This document shows, piece by piece, positions 9,775-17,358 of a stretch of 64,000 nt of DNA. The notes beneath the pieces were generated by a model. The model was not told the origin of the DNA and did no database searches. It saw only the letters and a list, made by a program, of their open reading frames with translations. The first letter of the stretch is position 1, and the number at the start of each line of letters is the position of its first letter. Position numbers and translations under genes: made by a program. Origin of the DNA: Microbacterium sp. Root166 (GTDB lineage: Bacteria; Actinomycetota; Actinomycetes; Actinomycetales; Microbacteriaceae); contig NZ_LMGL01000002.1 of the NCBI RefSeq assembly GCF_001427145.1, positions 62,001 through 126,000 of the forward strand, in the 5' to 3' direction.

Positions 9775-9798
9775 CGGATGCCGCGGCCGCGGCATCCG
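9775..9798. terminator. Perfect 24-bp palindrome between aroG and the PASTA kinase
   Basis: Arms 9775-9786 and 9787-9798 are exact complements with no spacer, built from GGATGCCG and CGGCATCC. It lies between two convergent genes, so a bidirectional transcription stop is the simplest role, though a TTCTTT rather than a true T-run follows. Confidence 0.55.
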
Positions 9799-9855
9799 CT
9801 ATGGTTCTTTGCCGACGATCGGGACGTTGAAGCGATCGGGCGAGGGCGCGCGGGG

Positions 9856-11799
9856 CTAGAGAGTCGCGCCGATGCGGATCGAGATCTCGGTGCCCTTGCG
9901 CTTCATGGCGCCCGGGTCGGGATCCTGCGACTCGACCTGGGTGAACGGGTCGGGGAAGGCGTCCCAGCGCTCGTCGTAGGCGATGGTGAATCCGACGGCG
10001 GCCGCGGCGTCGCGTGCCTCCGCGAGCGTCATCCCGAAGAGGTCGGGGACGGCGAACAGCGGGGGACCGGAGGAGACGATGAGGGTGACGGTGTCGCCGG
10101 GAACCCAGGCGGCTCCGCCCTCCTTGTCGGCGATGCGGATGACGAGCCCGTCCTCGACGGTGTCGCTGGGCTCTTCGGGGCGGTCGCCCGAGACGACGAG
10201 CTCCACTCCCTCGAGGGCTGCCGTGGCGTCGCCGACCGACTGCCCGGCGACATCGGGCACCGCGCCGGCCGAGACGAGCAGGGTCGCGCTGTCGCCCTGG
10301 TGAACGGTGCAGCCGCCTGTGCAGTCCACGGGTTCGGCCGCACCCCGGGGAGTGACGGATGCCGCGATCACCGCGTCCTTCGGCACGTCGGCGGAGAACT
10401 GGCGGGCGCTGTCGCCGACCGCGACGACGTTCGCGTCCAGCAGCTCGCGCGCCTGCGCTTCGGTCATGCCCGCGAGCGGGGCGATCGTCACCTCGGCGGG
10501 GCCGAGGGAGATGTAGACGTCGATCGACGAGTCCTGCTCGACCCGCGTTCCCGACCCGGGCTCGGTGCGGATGACCTGCCCGAGCGGGATGTCGAGGCTG
10601 TTCTCGCCCTGCTCGACGGCGACGAGCGAATCCTGCGCGAGACGTTCCTGCGCTTGCACGAAGGTGAGACCGGAGACGTCGGCGACGGGCACGAGCGAAC
10701 CGGGACCTGATCCGAACCACCATCCCGCGCCGGCCGCGAGAGCGGCCAACAGCACCACGATCGTGACGATCCAGCCGCCCTTCGCGCGGCGGCGCCGGGC
10801 TGCGCCCCGGAGTCGTGCGGCATTGTCGACGACGTCGGTGGGCCCAGGGGTCGCCTCTCCGGGCAGCGGCATGACAGCGGTCAGGTCGCCCGAGGCGGCT
10901 CCGTCGTCGTGCAGCGCGCGCTGCGGAGCCGTGCGCGTGACGGTCGGGGTGATGGCGAGCTCGCGCTCGATCTCGCGGAGGCGCTCGAGCATCTCGCGGG
11001 CGTCCGAGGGGCGGTCATCCGGGGTCTTCTCGGTCGCCCACAGCACCAGCTCATCGAGAGGTTCGGGCACGCCGGGGTTCTTGACGCTCGGCCGCGGCAC
11101 CGAGTCGGTGGCGTGCTGGAACGCGATCTGCATGGGCTGCTCGCCCTTGTACGGCTGCTCGCCCGTGAGCATCTCGTAGAGCATGATCCCGAGGGCGTAA
11201 ATGTCGCTGCGGGCATCGGCGGTGCCGCGCGTGACGAGCTCGGGGGCGAGGTAGGCGATGGTTCCGAGCAGCTGCGCGCCGGTCGCGGTGTTCGCGGTCG
11301 TCGCCCGGGCGAGGCCGAAGTCACCGATCTTGATGCGGCCGTCCTCGGCCAGCAGCACGTTCTCGGGCTTCACGTCGCGGTGCACGATGCCGGCCCGGTG
11401 CGCAGCGGCCAGGCCCGAGAGGATCGCGTCGAGGATCGACACCGCCTGCGGCACGGTGAGGCGGCGCTGCTCGCGCAGCAGATCGCGCAGCGTGATGCCG
11501 GGCAGGTACTCCATGACGAGATAGGCCATGTCGCCGTCCTGGCCCTGATCGAACACGTTCACCACGTGCGGGTCGGCCAGTCGCGCGGCCGCCCGGGCCT
11601 CCTGGATGAACCGGCTCTGGAACACGGTGTCGTCGCTCAGATGGCCGTGCATCACCTTGAGGGCGACCCGGCGTTCGAGCCGCAGATCGGTCGCGACGTA
11701 GACGGTCGCCATTCCGCCTCGTGCGATGCGGGCACGCACGCGGTACCGGCCGTCGACCAGACGGCCGATCAGCGGGTCCGTCTGCTGGCTCGTGCTCAC
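9856..11799 (-). CDS. pknL: PknL-type Ser/Thr protein kinase with four PASTA domains
   Basis: A 647-residue membrane kinase that likely senses peptidoglycan fragments or lipid II and phosphorylates division or cell-wall proteins. Kinase domain about 18-280: IARGGMATVY loop, lysine 48, HRDVKPEN (140-147) and DFG (160-162), all catalytic residues present. One membrane helix at 343-362 precedes four extracellular PASTA repeats (about 368-433, 434-512, 513-578, 581-645). Repeat 2 carries a close cysteine pair (493 and 497). The start at 11799 lies 70 bases after the LysM gene on the same strand. The flanking Rv2175c-like gene and DAHP synthase support PknL rather than PknB. Confidence 0.93.
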   Translation of the reverse strand: MSTSQQTDPLIGRLVDGRYRVRARIARGGMATVYVATDLRLERRVALKVMHGHLSDDTVFQSRFIQEARAAARLADPHVVNVFDQGQDGDMAYLVMEYLPGITLRDLLREQRRLTVPQAVSILDAILSGLAAAHRAGIVHRDVKPENVLLAEDGRIKIGDFGLARATTANTATGAQLLGTIAYLAPELVTRGTADARSDIYALGIMLYEMLTGEQPYKGEQPMQIAFQHATDSVPRPSVKNPGVPEPLDELVLWATEKTPDDRPSDAREMLERLREIERELAITPTVTRTAPQRALHDDGAASGDLTAVMPLPGEATPGPTDVVDNAARLRGAARRRRAKGGWIVTIVVLLAALAAGAGWWFGSGPGSLVPVADVSGLTFVQAQERLAQDSLVAVEQGENSLDIPLGQVIRTEPGSGTRVEQDSSIDVYISLGPAEVTIAPLAGMTEAQARELLDANVVAVGDSARQFSADVPKDAVIAASVTPRGAAEPVDCTGGCTVHQGDSATLLVSAGAVPDVAGQSVGDATAALEGVELVVSGDRPEEPSDTVEDGLVIRIADKEGGAAWVPGDTVTLIVSSGPPLFAVPDLFGMTLAEARDAAAAVGFTIAYDERWDAFPDPFTQVESQDPDPGAMKRKGTEISIRIGATL

Positions 11800-11869
11800 G
11801 TACAGAGTCTACGGACGCAGACCTGCGAGCCAGCGGAACGGCGCACCACTGCGCGCTGTGGATCCGGGC

Positions 11870-13051
11870 TCAGCCGAGGGCCGCGAGCCACGCGTACGCG
11901 GGCTGCTCCCACGCCGTGTAGCGGTCGGGATACGCGGAGATCTGCACGGCCTGCGCCGCATCGGCGAAGGACAGGTCCTGCCAGCCGGCGACATCGAGCA
12001 GCCCGCGCGTCCGATCGCCGTTGGGATCCGAGGCGCCGCCGTAGAACACCTTGATGGAGCGGACCCGGTCGCGGATCTCCTCGGGCGTGCCCCAGCCGGC
12101 GCTCGGGCGCTGCTGGAAGAGTCCGAGCGAGTCGCGGTCGCCCCAGTCGAGATTGCGGATCCACGATTCCTGCATCGCCGTGCCGAGTGCGATGGCGATG
12201 CCGCGGTCGGGCACGCCGAGCTCTCGACCGACCTGGATGATGAGTCGCGCGTTCTCGATCTGCTCGGCGTCGAGTCCGGGGACGCTGACGCCCGCCGGAG
12301 CAGCCGAGGCGGCGGGGATCGACAGCGTCTGCCCGGGGTAGATGATCGACGCCGCCACCAGGCCGTTGGCGGCGAGGACGGCCTGGGTGCTCACGCCGTG
12401 GCGCGATGCGATGCCGCTGATGGTGTCGCCTGCCTGCACGACATATCCGGCTGCGGGGGCGGGTGCCGGCGCGGGAGCCGGTGCAGGAGGGGCGGGGGAT
12501 GCCGCGGCCGCCGCACCGGGGATCACCAGGGTCTGCCCGGGGTAGATGATCGACGACATCGCCAGGCCGTTGGCGGCGAGGACCGCGTGAGTCGTGACGC
12601 CATGGCGCGACGCGATGCCGCTGATGGTGTCGCCCGCGACCACGGTGTAGCCACCCGCGGGCGCTGCCGGAGCGGGTGCGGGCGCCGCCGCGGCGGAGAG
12701 AAGCAGCACCTGGCCGGGATAGATCACCGAGGACCACGAGAGCCCGTTGAGGGCCAGGACATCCACGGTGCGCAGACCGTGCCGGGAGGCGATGGCGCTG
12801 ATCGTGTCGCCGCTCACGACGGTGTAGCTCGTGGGCGCGCTGGTCATGGCGACCTCGAAGGCGCGGATGCCGGCGGGCTGTGCCGGAGCTTTCGACAGCG
12901 TCGCCGGAGACTGGTTCGCCCGTTCGGGCGGCGCGGCGTGTGCCGGGGCGGCCGTCAGTGCCAGCGCGATGGTGCCGAAGACGGCTACAGGCGCGGTCAG
13001 GACAGCGTTGGTCGCGCGACGCGCGCGCGGTGTGCGGTGATCGGTTCGCAA
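11870..13051 (-). CDS. Secreted triple-LysM protein with transglycosylase-like C-terminal domain
   Basis: A 393-residue exported wall protein. Signal peptide: basic start then a hydrophobic stretch ending near AHAA (about 40). Three LysM peptidoglycan-binding repeats (75-119, 134-178, 202-246) are joined by Ala/Pro linkers; repeats 2 and 3 are nearly identical. The C-terminal domain (about 258-393) has AMQESWI with a candidate catalytic glutamate (295) and DSLGLFQQRPSAGWG, typical of lysozyme/transglycosylase-like hydrolases. The start is TTG 13051, read from the AGGGGGGAAG ribosome site. It lies upstream of the PASTA kinase on the same strand, so they may share a wall-stress role. Enzymatic activity is inferred. 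Confidence 0.85.
   Translation of the reverse strand: MRTDHRTPRARRATNAVLTAPVAVFGTIALALTAAPAHAAPPERANQSPATLSKAPAQPAGIRAFEVAMTSAPTSYTVVSGDTISAIASRHGLRTVDVLALNGLSWSSVIYPGQVLLLSAAAAPAPAPAAPAGGYTVVAGDTISGIASRHGVTTHAVLAANGLAMSSIIYPGQTLVIPGAAAAASPAPPAPAPAPAPAPAAGYVVQAGDTISGIASRHGVSTQAVLAANGLVAASIIYPGQTLSIPAASAAPAGVSVPGLDAEQIENARLIIQVGRELGVPDRGIAIALGTAMQESWIRNLDWGDRDSLGLFQQRPSAGWGTPEEIRDRVRSIKVFYGGASDPNGDRTRGLLDVAGWQDLSFADAAQAVQISAYPDRYTAWEQPAYAWLAALG
12331..12640 (-). repeat. Tandem LysM DNA repeat, unit about 204 bp
   Basis: Copies beginning near 12331 and 12535 share long identical stretches such as GGGGTAGATGATCGACG and AGGCCGTTGGCGGCGAGGAC. They encode LysM repeats 3 and 2, implying recent duplication or gene conversion. 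Confidence 0.75.
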
Positions 13052-13102
13052 GAGCTTCCCCCCTCATCGGACTGCCAGAACCGTGGCACGGAAGTGAACT
13101 CG

Positions 13103-13145
13103 TGTCAACGGGTGTGGTAGGAGAGACCCCTGTTACTGGTGTGAC
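13103..13145 (-). promoter_or_regulatory. Promoter and possible MtrA-like box for LysM gene
   Basis: On the minus strand TTGACA (13103-13108) is followed 17 bases later by CACGGT, a plausible -35/-10 pair. Upstream, 13132-13145 reads GTTAC-TGGT-GTGAC on the + strand, that is GTCAC and GTAAC half-sites in direct repeat, resembling the MtrA consensus. Confidence 0.35.
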
Positions 13146-13203
13146 TGAGGTGCATCCTGACGGAGAGGTGCGGGGCGCCGCGCAGGGGTGGGATAGTTGC
13201 TGG

Positions 13204-13554
13204 GTGACACCTGACGACGCCCCGCGCATCGAGACCGAATGGCTCAGCCTGCCCGAACTCGTGGAGGTGCTCGGTGAGCCGCTCGGCCGCGTGAGGCGCT
13301 TCCTGGACGAGTCCTATCTCGTCGGATCCCGGCGCGACGGACCGCTCAAGGTCCCGGCGCTGTTCATCCTCGACGGCCATCCGATCGCGTCGCTCCGCGG
13401 GACCGTCATCGTGCTGCACGACGTCGGACTCTCCGACGACGAGACCATCGACTGGCTGCTCACGCACGAGGAGTCCATCGGCATGCCGCCGATCGAGGCG
13501 CTCCGCGCCGGCCGCAAGGCCGAGGTCCGACGGGTGGCGCAGACCGTCGCCTAG
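13204..13554 (+). CDS. Rv2175c-like DNA-binding protein
   Basis: A 116-residue soluble protein. It matches in size, context and wording (ETEWLSLPELVEVL, RRFLDESYLVGSRRDG) the Rv2175c family, small winged-helix-like DNA-binding proteins that PknL phosphorylates in mycobacteria. The open frame extends to 12880, but GTG 13204 is chosen because GATAGT (13192-13197) ends six bases before it and homologs begin at this point. It is separated from the PASTA kinase only by the LysM gene, which supports a kinase-substrate link. Its stop overlaps the convergent polyprenyl synthetase stop by four bases. Confidence 0.82.
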   Translation: MTPDDAPRIETEWLSLPELVEVLGEPLGRVRRFLDESYLVGSRRDGPLKVPALFILDGHPIASLRGTVIVLHDVGLSDDETIDWLLTHEESIGMPPIEALRAGRKAEVRRVAQTVA

Positions 13555-14645
13555 GTGATGCGGACGGTCGCTGCCCGTGCGAGCTCTCGCAGCTCGCCCA
13601 CGGCCGCGTTGCCCAGCCGAGCGCCCGAGAGTGAACGCTCGGCCTCGCGCGCATAGTCGGCGATGAGGCGCTCGACGCGCTCCAGCGCGCCTGTGTCGAC
13701 GATGGTCTGCTGCAGTGAGGCGATCTGGTCCGCCTCCAGCTCCGGGTCGCCCAGCAGCTCGTCGACGGTCCGCCGCGCCGGGGGCGGAAGAGCCTCGCGC
13801 GCATAGGCGATGAGCACTGTGCGCTTGCCCTCCCGAAGGTCGTCGCCGGCGGGCTTGCCCGTCTCCTTCTCGTCGCCGAACACGCCCAGGACGTCGTCGC
13901 GCAGCTGGAAGGCCATGCCGACCGGGTGCCCGAACGCAGCGAGCGCGGCCGCCTGCGCGGCATCCGCCCCTGCCAGCGCCGCACCGATGCCGAGCGGCTG
14001 CTGGATGCTGTAGCGCGCGGACTTCAGCGATGCCACGCGCAGTGCCCGCTCGGCGTGCCGGGCGTCCGGCTCCGTTGCGAACGCGGACTCCTCAGCGATG
14101 TCGAGGAACTGCCCGATGGTGACTTCGCGCCGCATCGTTGAGTACTCGCTGCGCGCCGTCGCTGCGACTGCGGGCGTCGCCGTGGCGAGCCCTTCTTCGA
14201 ACAGGTCGGCGCTCCACGCGACGAGCAGGTCGCCGAGGAGGATCGCTCCCGACCTGCCGAAGGCCGCGGCATCCCCTGCCCATCGTGCATCTCGGTGCGA
14301 TCCCTCGAGCGCCCGATGGGCGGCGGGGCGGCCGCGGCGGGTGTCGGAGTTGTCGATCACGTCGTCGTGCACGAGCGCGGCGGCGTGGAAGACCTCCAGC
14401 GCGGCGGCTGAGGTGACGACGGATTGCGGGGGAGCGGATGCCGAGCGGGAGGCCTCCTCCACAGCCCTCCACCCCGCGATGCAGAAGCGTCCTCGCAAGC
14501 GCTTGCCGCCCGAGACGGCCGAGGCGGCCGCTTCGACGAGGAGGGCCGCTTCGGGTCCGAGGGGGACCGCATGAGCGCGCTGAGCCGAGACGAAAGTGTC
14601 CAGACGCTGGGAAATGCCTTCGACAGGGTCCGGAGAGGCTGACAC
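13551..14645 (-). CDS. Polyprenyl (geranylgeranyl-type) diphosphate synthase
   Basis: Trans-isoprenyl diphosphate synthase of 364 residues that extends prenyl chains with isopentenyl diphosphate. Visible: GGKRLRG, first aspartate-rich motif DDVIDNSDTRRG (94-105) and second motif RDDVLGVFGDEKETGKP followed by GDDLREGKRT. The position next to the Rv2175c-like gene matches idsA2 of mycobacteria. GTG 14645 has a leaderless-type promoter, TAGGCT at 14652-14657 on the minus strand, six bases away. Product length cannot be fixed from sequence. Confidence 0.92.
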   Translation of the reverse strand: MSASPDPVEGISQRLDTFVSAQRAHAVPLGPEAALLVEAAASAVSGGKRLRGRFCIAGWRAVEEASRSASAPPQSVVTSAAALEVFHAAALVHDDVIDNSDTRRGRPAAHRALEGSHRDARWAGDAAAFGRSGAILLGDLLVAWSADLFEEGLATATPAVAATARSEYSTMRREVTIGQFLDIAEESAFATEPDARHAERALRVASLKSARYSIQQPLGIGAALAGADAAQAAALAAFGHPVGMAFQLRDDVLGVFGDEKETGKPAGDDLREGKRTVLIAYAREALPPPARRTVDELLGDPELEADQIASLQQTIVDTGALERVERLIADYAREAERSLSGARLGNAAVGELRELARAATVRIT

Positions 14646-14651
14646 GGGCCT

Positions 14652-14657
14652 AGCCTA
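14652..14657 (-). promoter_or_regulatory. Leaderless-type -10 for polyprenyl synthase
   Basis: Minus-strand TAGGCT ends six bases before GTG 14645. Confidence 0.6.
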
Positions 14658-14673
14658 GTGATCTACGGCACGC

Positions 14674-14679
14674 GTAGAA
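14674..14679 (+). promoter_or_regulatory. -10 box for DUF3040 gene
   Basis: TAGAAT about 31 bases before ATG 14710, leaving a short leader that contains the AGAGGGGG ribosome site. Confidence 0.45.
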
Positions 14680-14709
14680 TCGAAGGACTCGAGCTACAGA
14701 GGGGGATGC

Positions 14710-15075
14710 ATGCCACTCTCCGAACAGGAGCAGCGCCTGCTCGATGAGATGGAACGCCATCTCATGCGCAACGACGCGGATGTCGTCAGCGCGCCCCGCG
14801 GCGGGCGCAGCCTCAGCTACCGCAACATCGTCTACGGCACGATCCTCGTGCTGCTGGGCCTCGGCGGCCTGATCGTGGGTGTCTCGCTGCAGATGATCGC
14901 CGTCGGCGTGATCGGCTTCGTCGTCATGCTGGGCGGTGTGATCCTCGCGGTCACCCCGTCCCGATCGACCGGTCCCGTCCGCGTCGAGACGGCAGCGCCT
15001 ACCGCCGCCCGCCAGGGCGCCTCCTTCATGGATCGCATGAACGACCGATGGGACAAGCGCCAAGAAGGGCGCTGA
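14710..15075 (+). CDS. DUF3040 membrane protein
   Basis: A 121-residue actinobacterial membrane protein of unknown function. The N-terminus MPLSEQEQRLLDEMERHL is the DUF3040 signature, followed by two adjacent membrane helices (about 43-63 and 66-84) and a charged C-terminal tail. It corresponds to Rv2169c, which also lies between the polyprenyl synthetase and mraZ in mycobacteria, so its place at the gate of the dcw cluster is conserved. ATG 14710 has AGAGGGGG just upstream. A strong intrinsic terminator follows. Confidence 0.88.
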   Translation: MPLSEQEQRLLDEMERHLMRNDADVVSAPRGGRSLSYRNIVYGTILVLLGLGGLIVGVSLQMIAVGVIGFVVMLGGVILAVTPSRSTGPVRVETAAPTAARQGASFMDRMNDRWDKRQEGR

Positions 15076-15100
15076 GCCCACCGGCCGAGCCGGCACGACA

Positions 15101-15130
15101 AGCACCGACCTTCGGGTCGGTGCTTTTTTT
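15101..15130 (+). terminator. Intrinsic terminator after DUF3040 gene
   Basis: Perfect 10-base stem AGCACCGACC / GGTCGGTGCT around a TTCG tetraloop, followed by seven T. It is the clearest Rho-independent terminator in the window and insulates the dcw cluster. Confidence 0.93.
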
Positions 15131-15193
15131 GTGCCCGATCCCGGCTCTCGCGCGGCCCAGTGGGGCGCGGGGGAGCAATTCGTCGCGCTTTGA

Positions 15194-15227
15194 GTGACAA
15201 AGTGGAGAGAAGTGGAGTAAAGTGGCG
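15194..15227 (+). promoter_or_regulatory. MraZ operator repeats overlapping the mraZ promoter
   Basis: Direct repeats GTGACA (15194), GTGGAG (15202), GTGGAG (15212) and GTGGCG (15222); the last three are exactly 10 bases apart, one helical turn. Such arrays are the known MraZ binding sites. GTGACA and TAAAGT (15218-15223, 18-base spacer) could be the -35 and -10, so binding would block the promoter: likely autorepression of the dcw cluster. Confidence 0.8.
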
Positions 15228-15267
15228 TGCAACCCGGGGGGCCGGCTGAAGGGGGTGGGGTGGACCG

Positions 15268-15699
15268 ATGCTTTTGGGCACGCACACTCCCAAGCTGGAC
15301 GACAAAGGCCGCGTCATCCTCCCGGCGAAGTTCCGGGATGATCTGGGCGGGGGCGTCGTGGTAACACGCGGACAGGACCGCTGCCTCTATGTCTTCAGCA
15401 CGCAGGAGTTCGAGCGGGTGCACGAGCGGATCCGTGAGGCGCCGCTCGCCAACAAGCAGGCCCGGGACTTCCTGCGCATGTTCCTCTCCGGCGCGAGTGC
15501 CGAGAAGCCCGACAGCCAGAACCGCATCACCATCCCGCCGCCGCTGCGCGCGTACGCCGGGCTCGAACGCGACCTCGTCGTCACCGGCGTCGGCGCGCAC
15601 GCCGAGATCTGGAACGCCGACTCCTGGAACGCCTACGCCGATGCCAACGAAGAGACCTACGCCGAGCTCGAGCAGGAGGTGATCCCGGGCCTGTTCTGA
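15268..15699 (+). CDS. mraZ: Transcriptional regulator MraZ
   Basis: A 143-residue DNA-binding protein with two SpoVT/AbrB-like halves: [17 protein letters not shown] (about 7-23) and [16 protein letters not shown] (about 79-94). It forms rings that bind GTGG-type direct repeats and represses its own operon; four such repeats lie 41-74 bases upstream of ATG 15268. It is first gene of the dcw cluster, as in most bacteria. The product is of normal length. Confidence 0.96.
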   Translation: MLLGTHTPKLDDKGRVILPAKFRDDLGGGVVVTRGQDRCLYVFSTQEFERVHERIREAPLANKQARDFLRMFLSGASAEKPDSQNRITIPPPLRAYAGLERDLVVTGVGAHAEIWNADSWNAYADANEETYAELEQEVIPGLF

Positions 15700-15804
15700 G
15701 CCCTCCGGTCCCGACTCCCAGCTGCTCGTGCCCTGACACCACTTCCCCGGTGCCAGGTCGGAGCGGATGGGGATCAGGGCCTGAGGTCCCGAATACCGAT
15801 CATC

Positions 15805-16758
15805 ATGAACCTGCGCGACATCCACACCCCGGTCCTCCTCGACCGCTGCGCCGAGCTGCTGGCACCCGCCCTGCAGCGCGACGGCGCCGTCTTCGTCGAC
15901 GCGACGCTCGGCATGGGCGGTCACTCCGAGGCCTTCCTCGAGCGCTTCCCCGGCATCCGCCTCGTCGGCCTGGACCGCGACACCGACGCGCTGCGCATCG
16001 CAGGCCAGCGCCTGGCCCGTTTCGGTGACCGCGTCACGTTCGTGCACACCGTATACGACGGCATCGCCGACGCCGTGGCGTCGGCCGGGTTCGGCGCCGC
16101 AGACGCGATCCTCTTCGACCTCGGGGTCTCGTCGCTCCAGCTCGACGAGGCGGACCGCGGATTCGCGTACTCCAAGGACGCCCCGCTCGACATGAGGATG
16201 GATCAGTCCGCCGGCACCACCGCCGCGGACATCCTCGCCACCTACGGCGAAGGCGACCTGCGCCGGATCTTCGAGCGCTACGGAGAAGAGAAGCTGTCCG
16301 GGCGCTATGCCCGCGCGATCATCGCGGCACGGGCCGAAGCGCCGATCGAGCGGTCGGGAAGGCTCGTCGAGATCCTCGTCGCGGCCACGCCGTACGCCGC
16401 GCAGCGCACCGGCCACCCGGCCAAGCGCGTCTTCCAGGCGCTGCGGATCGAGGTCAACCGCGAGCTGTCGGTGCTCGAGCGCGCCATCCCCGCGGCACTC
16501 GATGTGATGCCCGTCGGCGGGCGCATGGTGGTGCTCGCGTACCAGTCGCTCGAGGATCGCCTCGTGAAGCGCGCCTTCGCGCAGGCCACGGCCTCGACGG
16601 CCCCTGCGGGACTGCCCGTCGAGCTCCCCGAGCACGCCCCGAAGTTCCGGCTCCTGGTCAAGGGCGCCGAGCTGGCCTCCGAAGAGGAGCGGGCCGTCAA
16701 TCCTCGCGCGACGCCGGTCCGGCTTCGTGCCGTCGAGCGGATCAGGGAGGACTCGTGA
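15805..16758 (+). CDS. rsmH: 16S rRNA (cytosine1402-N4)-methyltransferase
   Basis: SAM-dependent methyltransferase of 317 residues that modifies C1402 in the ribosomal P site (formerly MraW). Visible: HTPVLLDR at the start, [14 protein letters not shown] (SAM loop), [30 protein letters not shown] core and [14 protein letters not shown]. It follows mraZ after 105 bases that hold no clear promoter. Its stop overlaps the ftsL-like start as GTGA, so translation is coupled. Confidence 0.95.
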   Translation: MNLRDIHTPVLLDRCAELLAPALQRDGAVFVDATLGMGGHSEAFLERFPGIRLVGLDRDTDALRIAGQRLARFGDRVTFVHTVYDGIADAVASAGFGAADAILFDLGVSSLQLDEADRGFAYSKDAPLDMRMDQSAGTTAADILATYGEGDLRRIFERYGEEKLSGRYARAIIAARAEAPIERSGRLVEILVAATPYAAQRTGHPAKRVFQALRIEVNRELSVLERAIPAALDVMPVGGRMVVLAYQSLEDRLVKRAFAQATASTAPAGLPVELPEHAPKFRLLVKGAELASEEERAVNPRATPVRLRAVERIREDS

Positions 16759-17354
16759 GCACGCTCTCCACGGCCGCCCTCGGCGCCCCCTCCGTCGCCC
16801 CCGATCGCGGCGATCGCCCCGCACGCCGCCTCCGCGTCGTCGACGCACCGGCGCGCCGCCGCCGGCCCCGGCTCCTCTACGGCATCGTGGCGGTCGTCGG
16901 CGCATTCGTCATCGCCTCGGCGCAGATGGTCTTGTCGATCATGACGACTCAGGCCTCGTACGAGCTGTCGGCCTTGACGCAGGAGGCCCGCGACCTGACG
17001 TTCCAGAAGCAGATCCTCTACGACGAGGTCGCAGGCCTCAGCTCGCCCCAGTACCTCGCCGCGAACGCCGCAGCCCTCGGAATGGTCATCGACCAGTCGC
17101 CGAACTACCTGCGACTCAGCGACGGAGCCCTGCTCGGAACCGGCGGAGTCTCGTTCGGCTCGTCGTCGGTGGACGCGATCGGCCGTGGCACGGTGCCCAA
17201 TGCCCTCATCTCCGACACGGCGCTGGTCACCGTCCCGGAAGCCACCATCGAAGGCGTGCCGGTCGCGCCCGTCGAGGTCGTGCCGGAGGACGGGGGAGTA
17301 TCCAACACTCCGCCGCCGCTGACCGACGGACTGCCCACACCGAGCACACACTGA
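16755..17354 (+). CDS. ftsL: FtsL-like septum protein
   Basis: A 199-residue bitopic membrane protein. Basic cytoplasmic N-terminus (about 1-40), one membrane helix (about 41-62), then a heptad-like segment [20 protein letters not shown] that is probably coiled coil, and a Pro/Thr-rich outer tail. Sequence identity in this family is low, so the call rests on topology and on the position between rsmH and ftsI. FtsL pairs with the FtsB-like protein and FtsQ to activate FtsWI at the septum. GTG 16755 overlaps the rsmH stop by four bases. Confidence 0.85.
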   Translation: MSTLSTAALGAPSVAPDRGDRPARRLRVVDAPARRRRPRLLYGIVAVVGAFVIASAQMVLSIMTTQASYELSALTQEARDLTFQKQILYDEVAGLSSPQYLAANAAALGMVIDQSPNYLRLSDGALLGTGGVSFGSSSVDAIGRGTVPNALISDTALVTVPEATIEGVPVAPVEVVPEDGGVSNTPPPLTDGLPTPSTH

Positions 17355-17358
17355 TCGC

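Noticed and set aside
14650..16905. 751-codon minus-strand frame across DUF3040, mraZ and rsmH
   Set aside because: It crosses a strong terminator and the mraZ operator and overlaps three certain genes.
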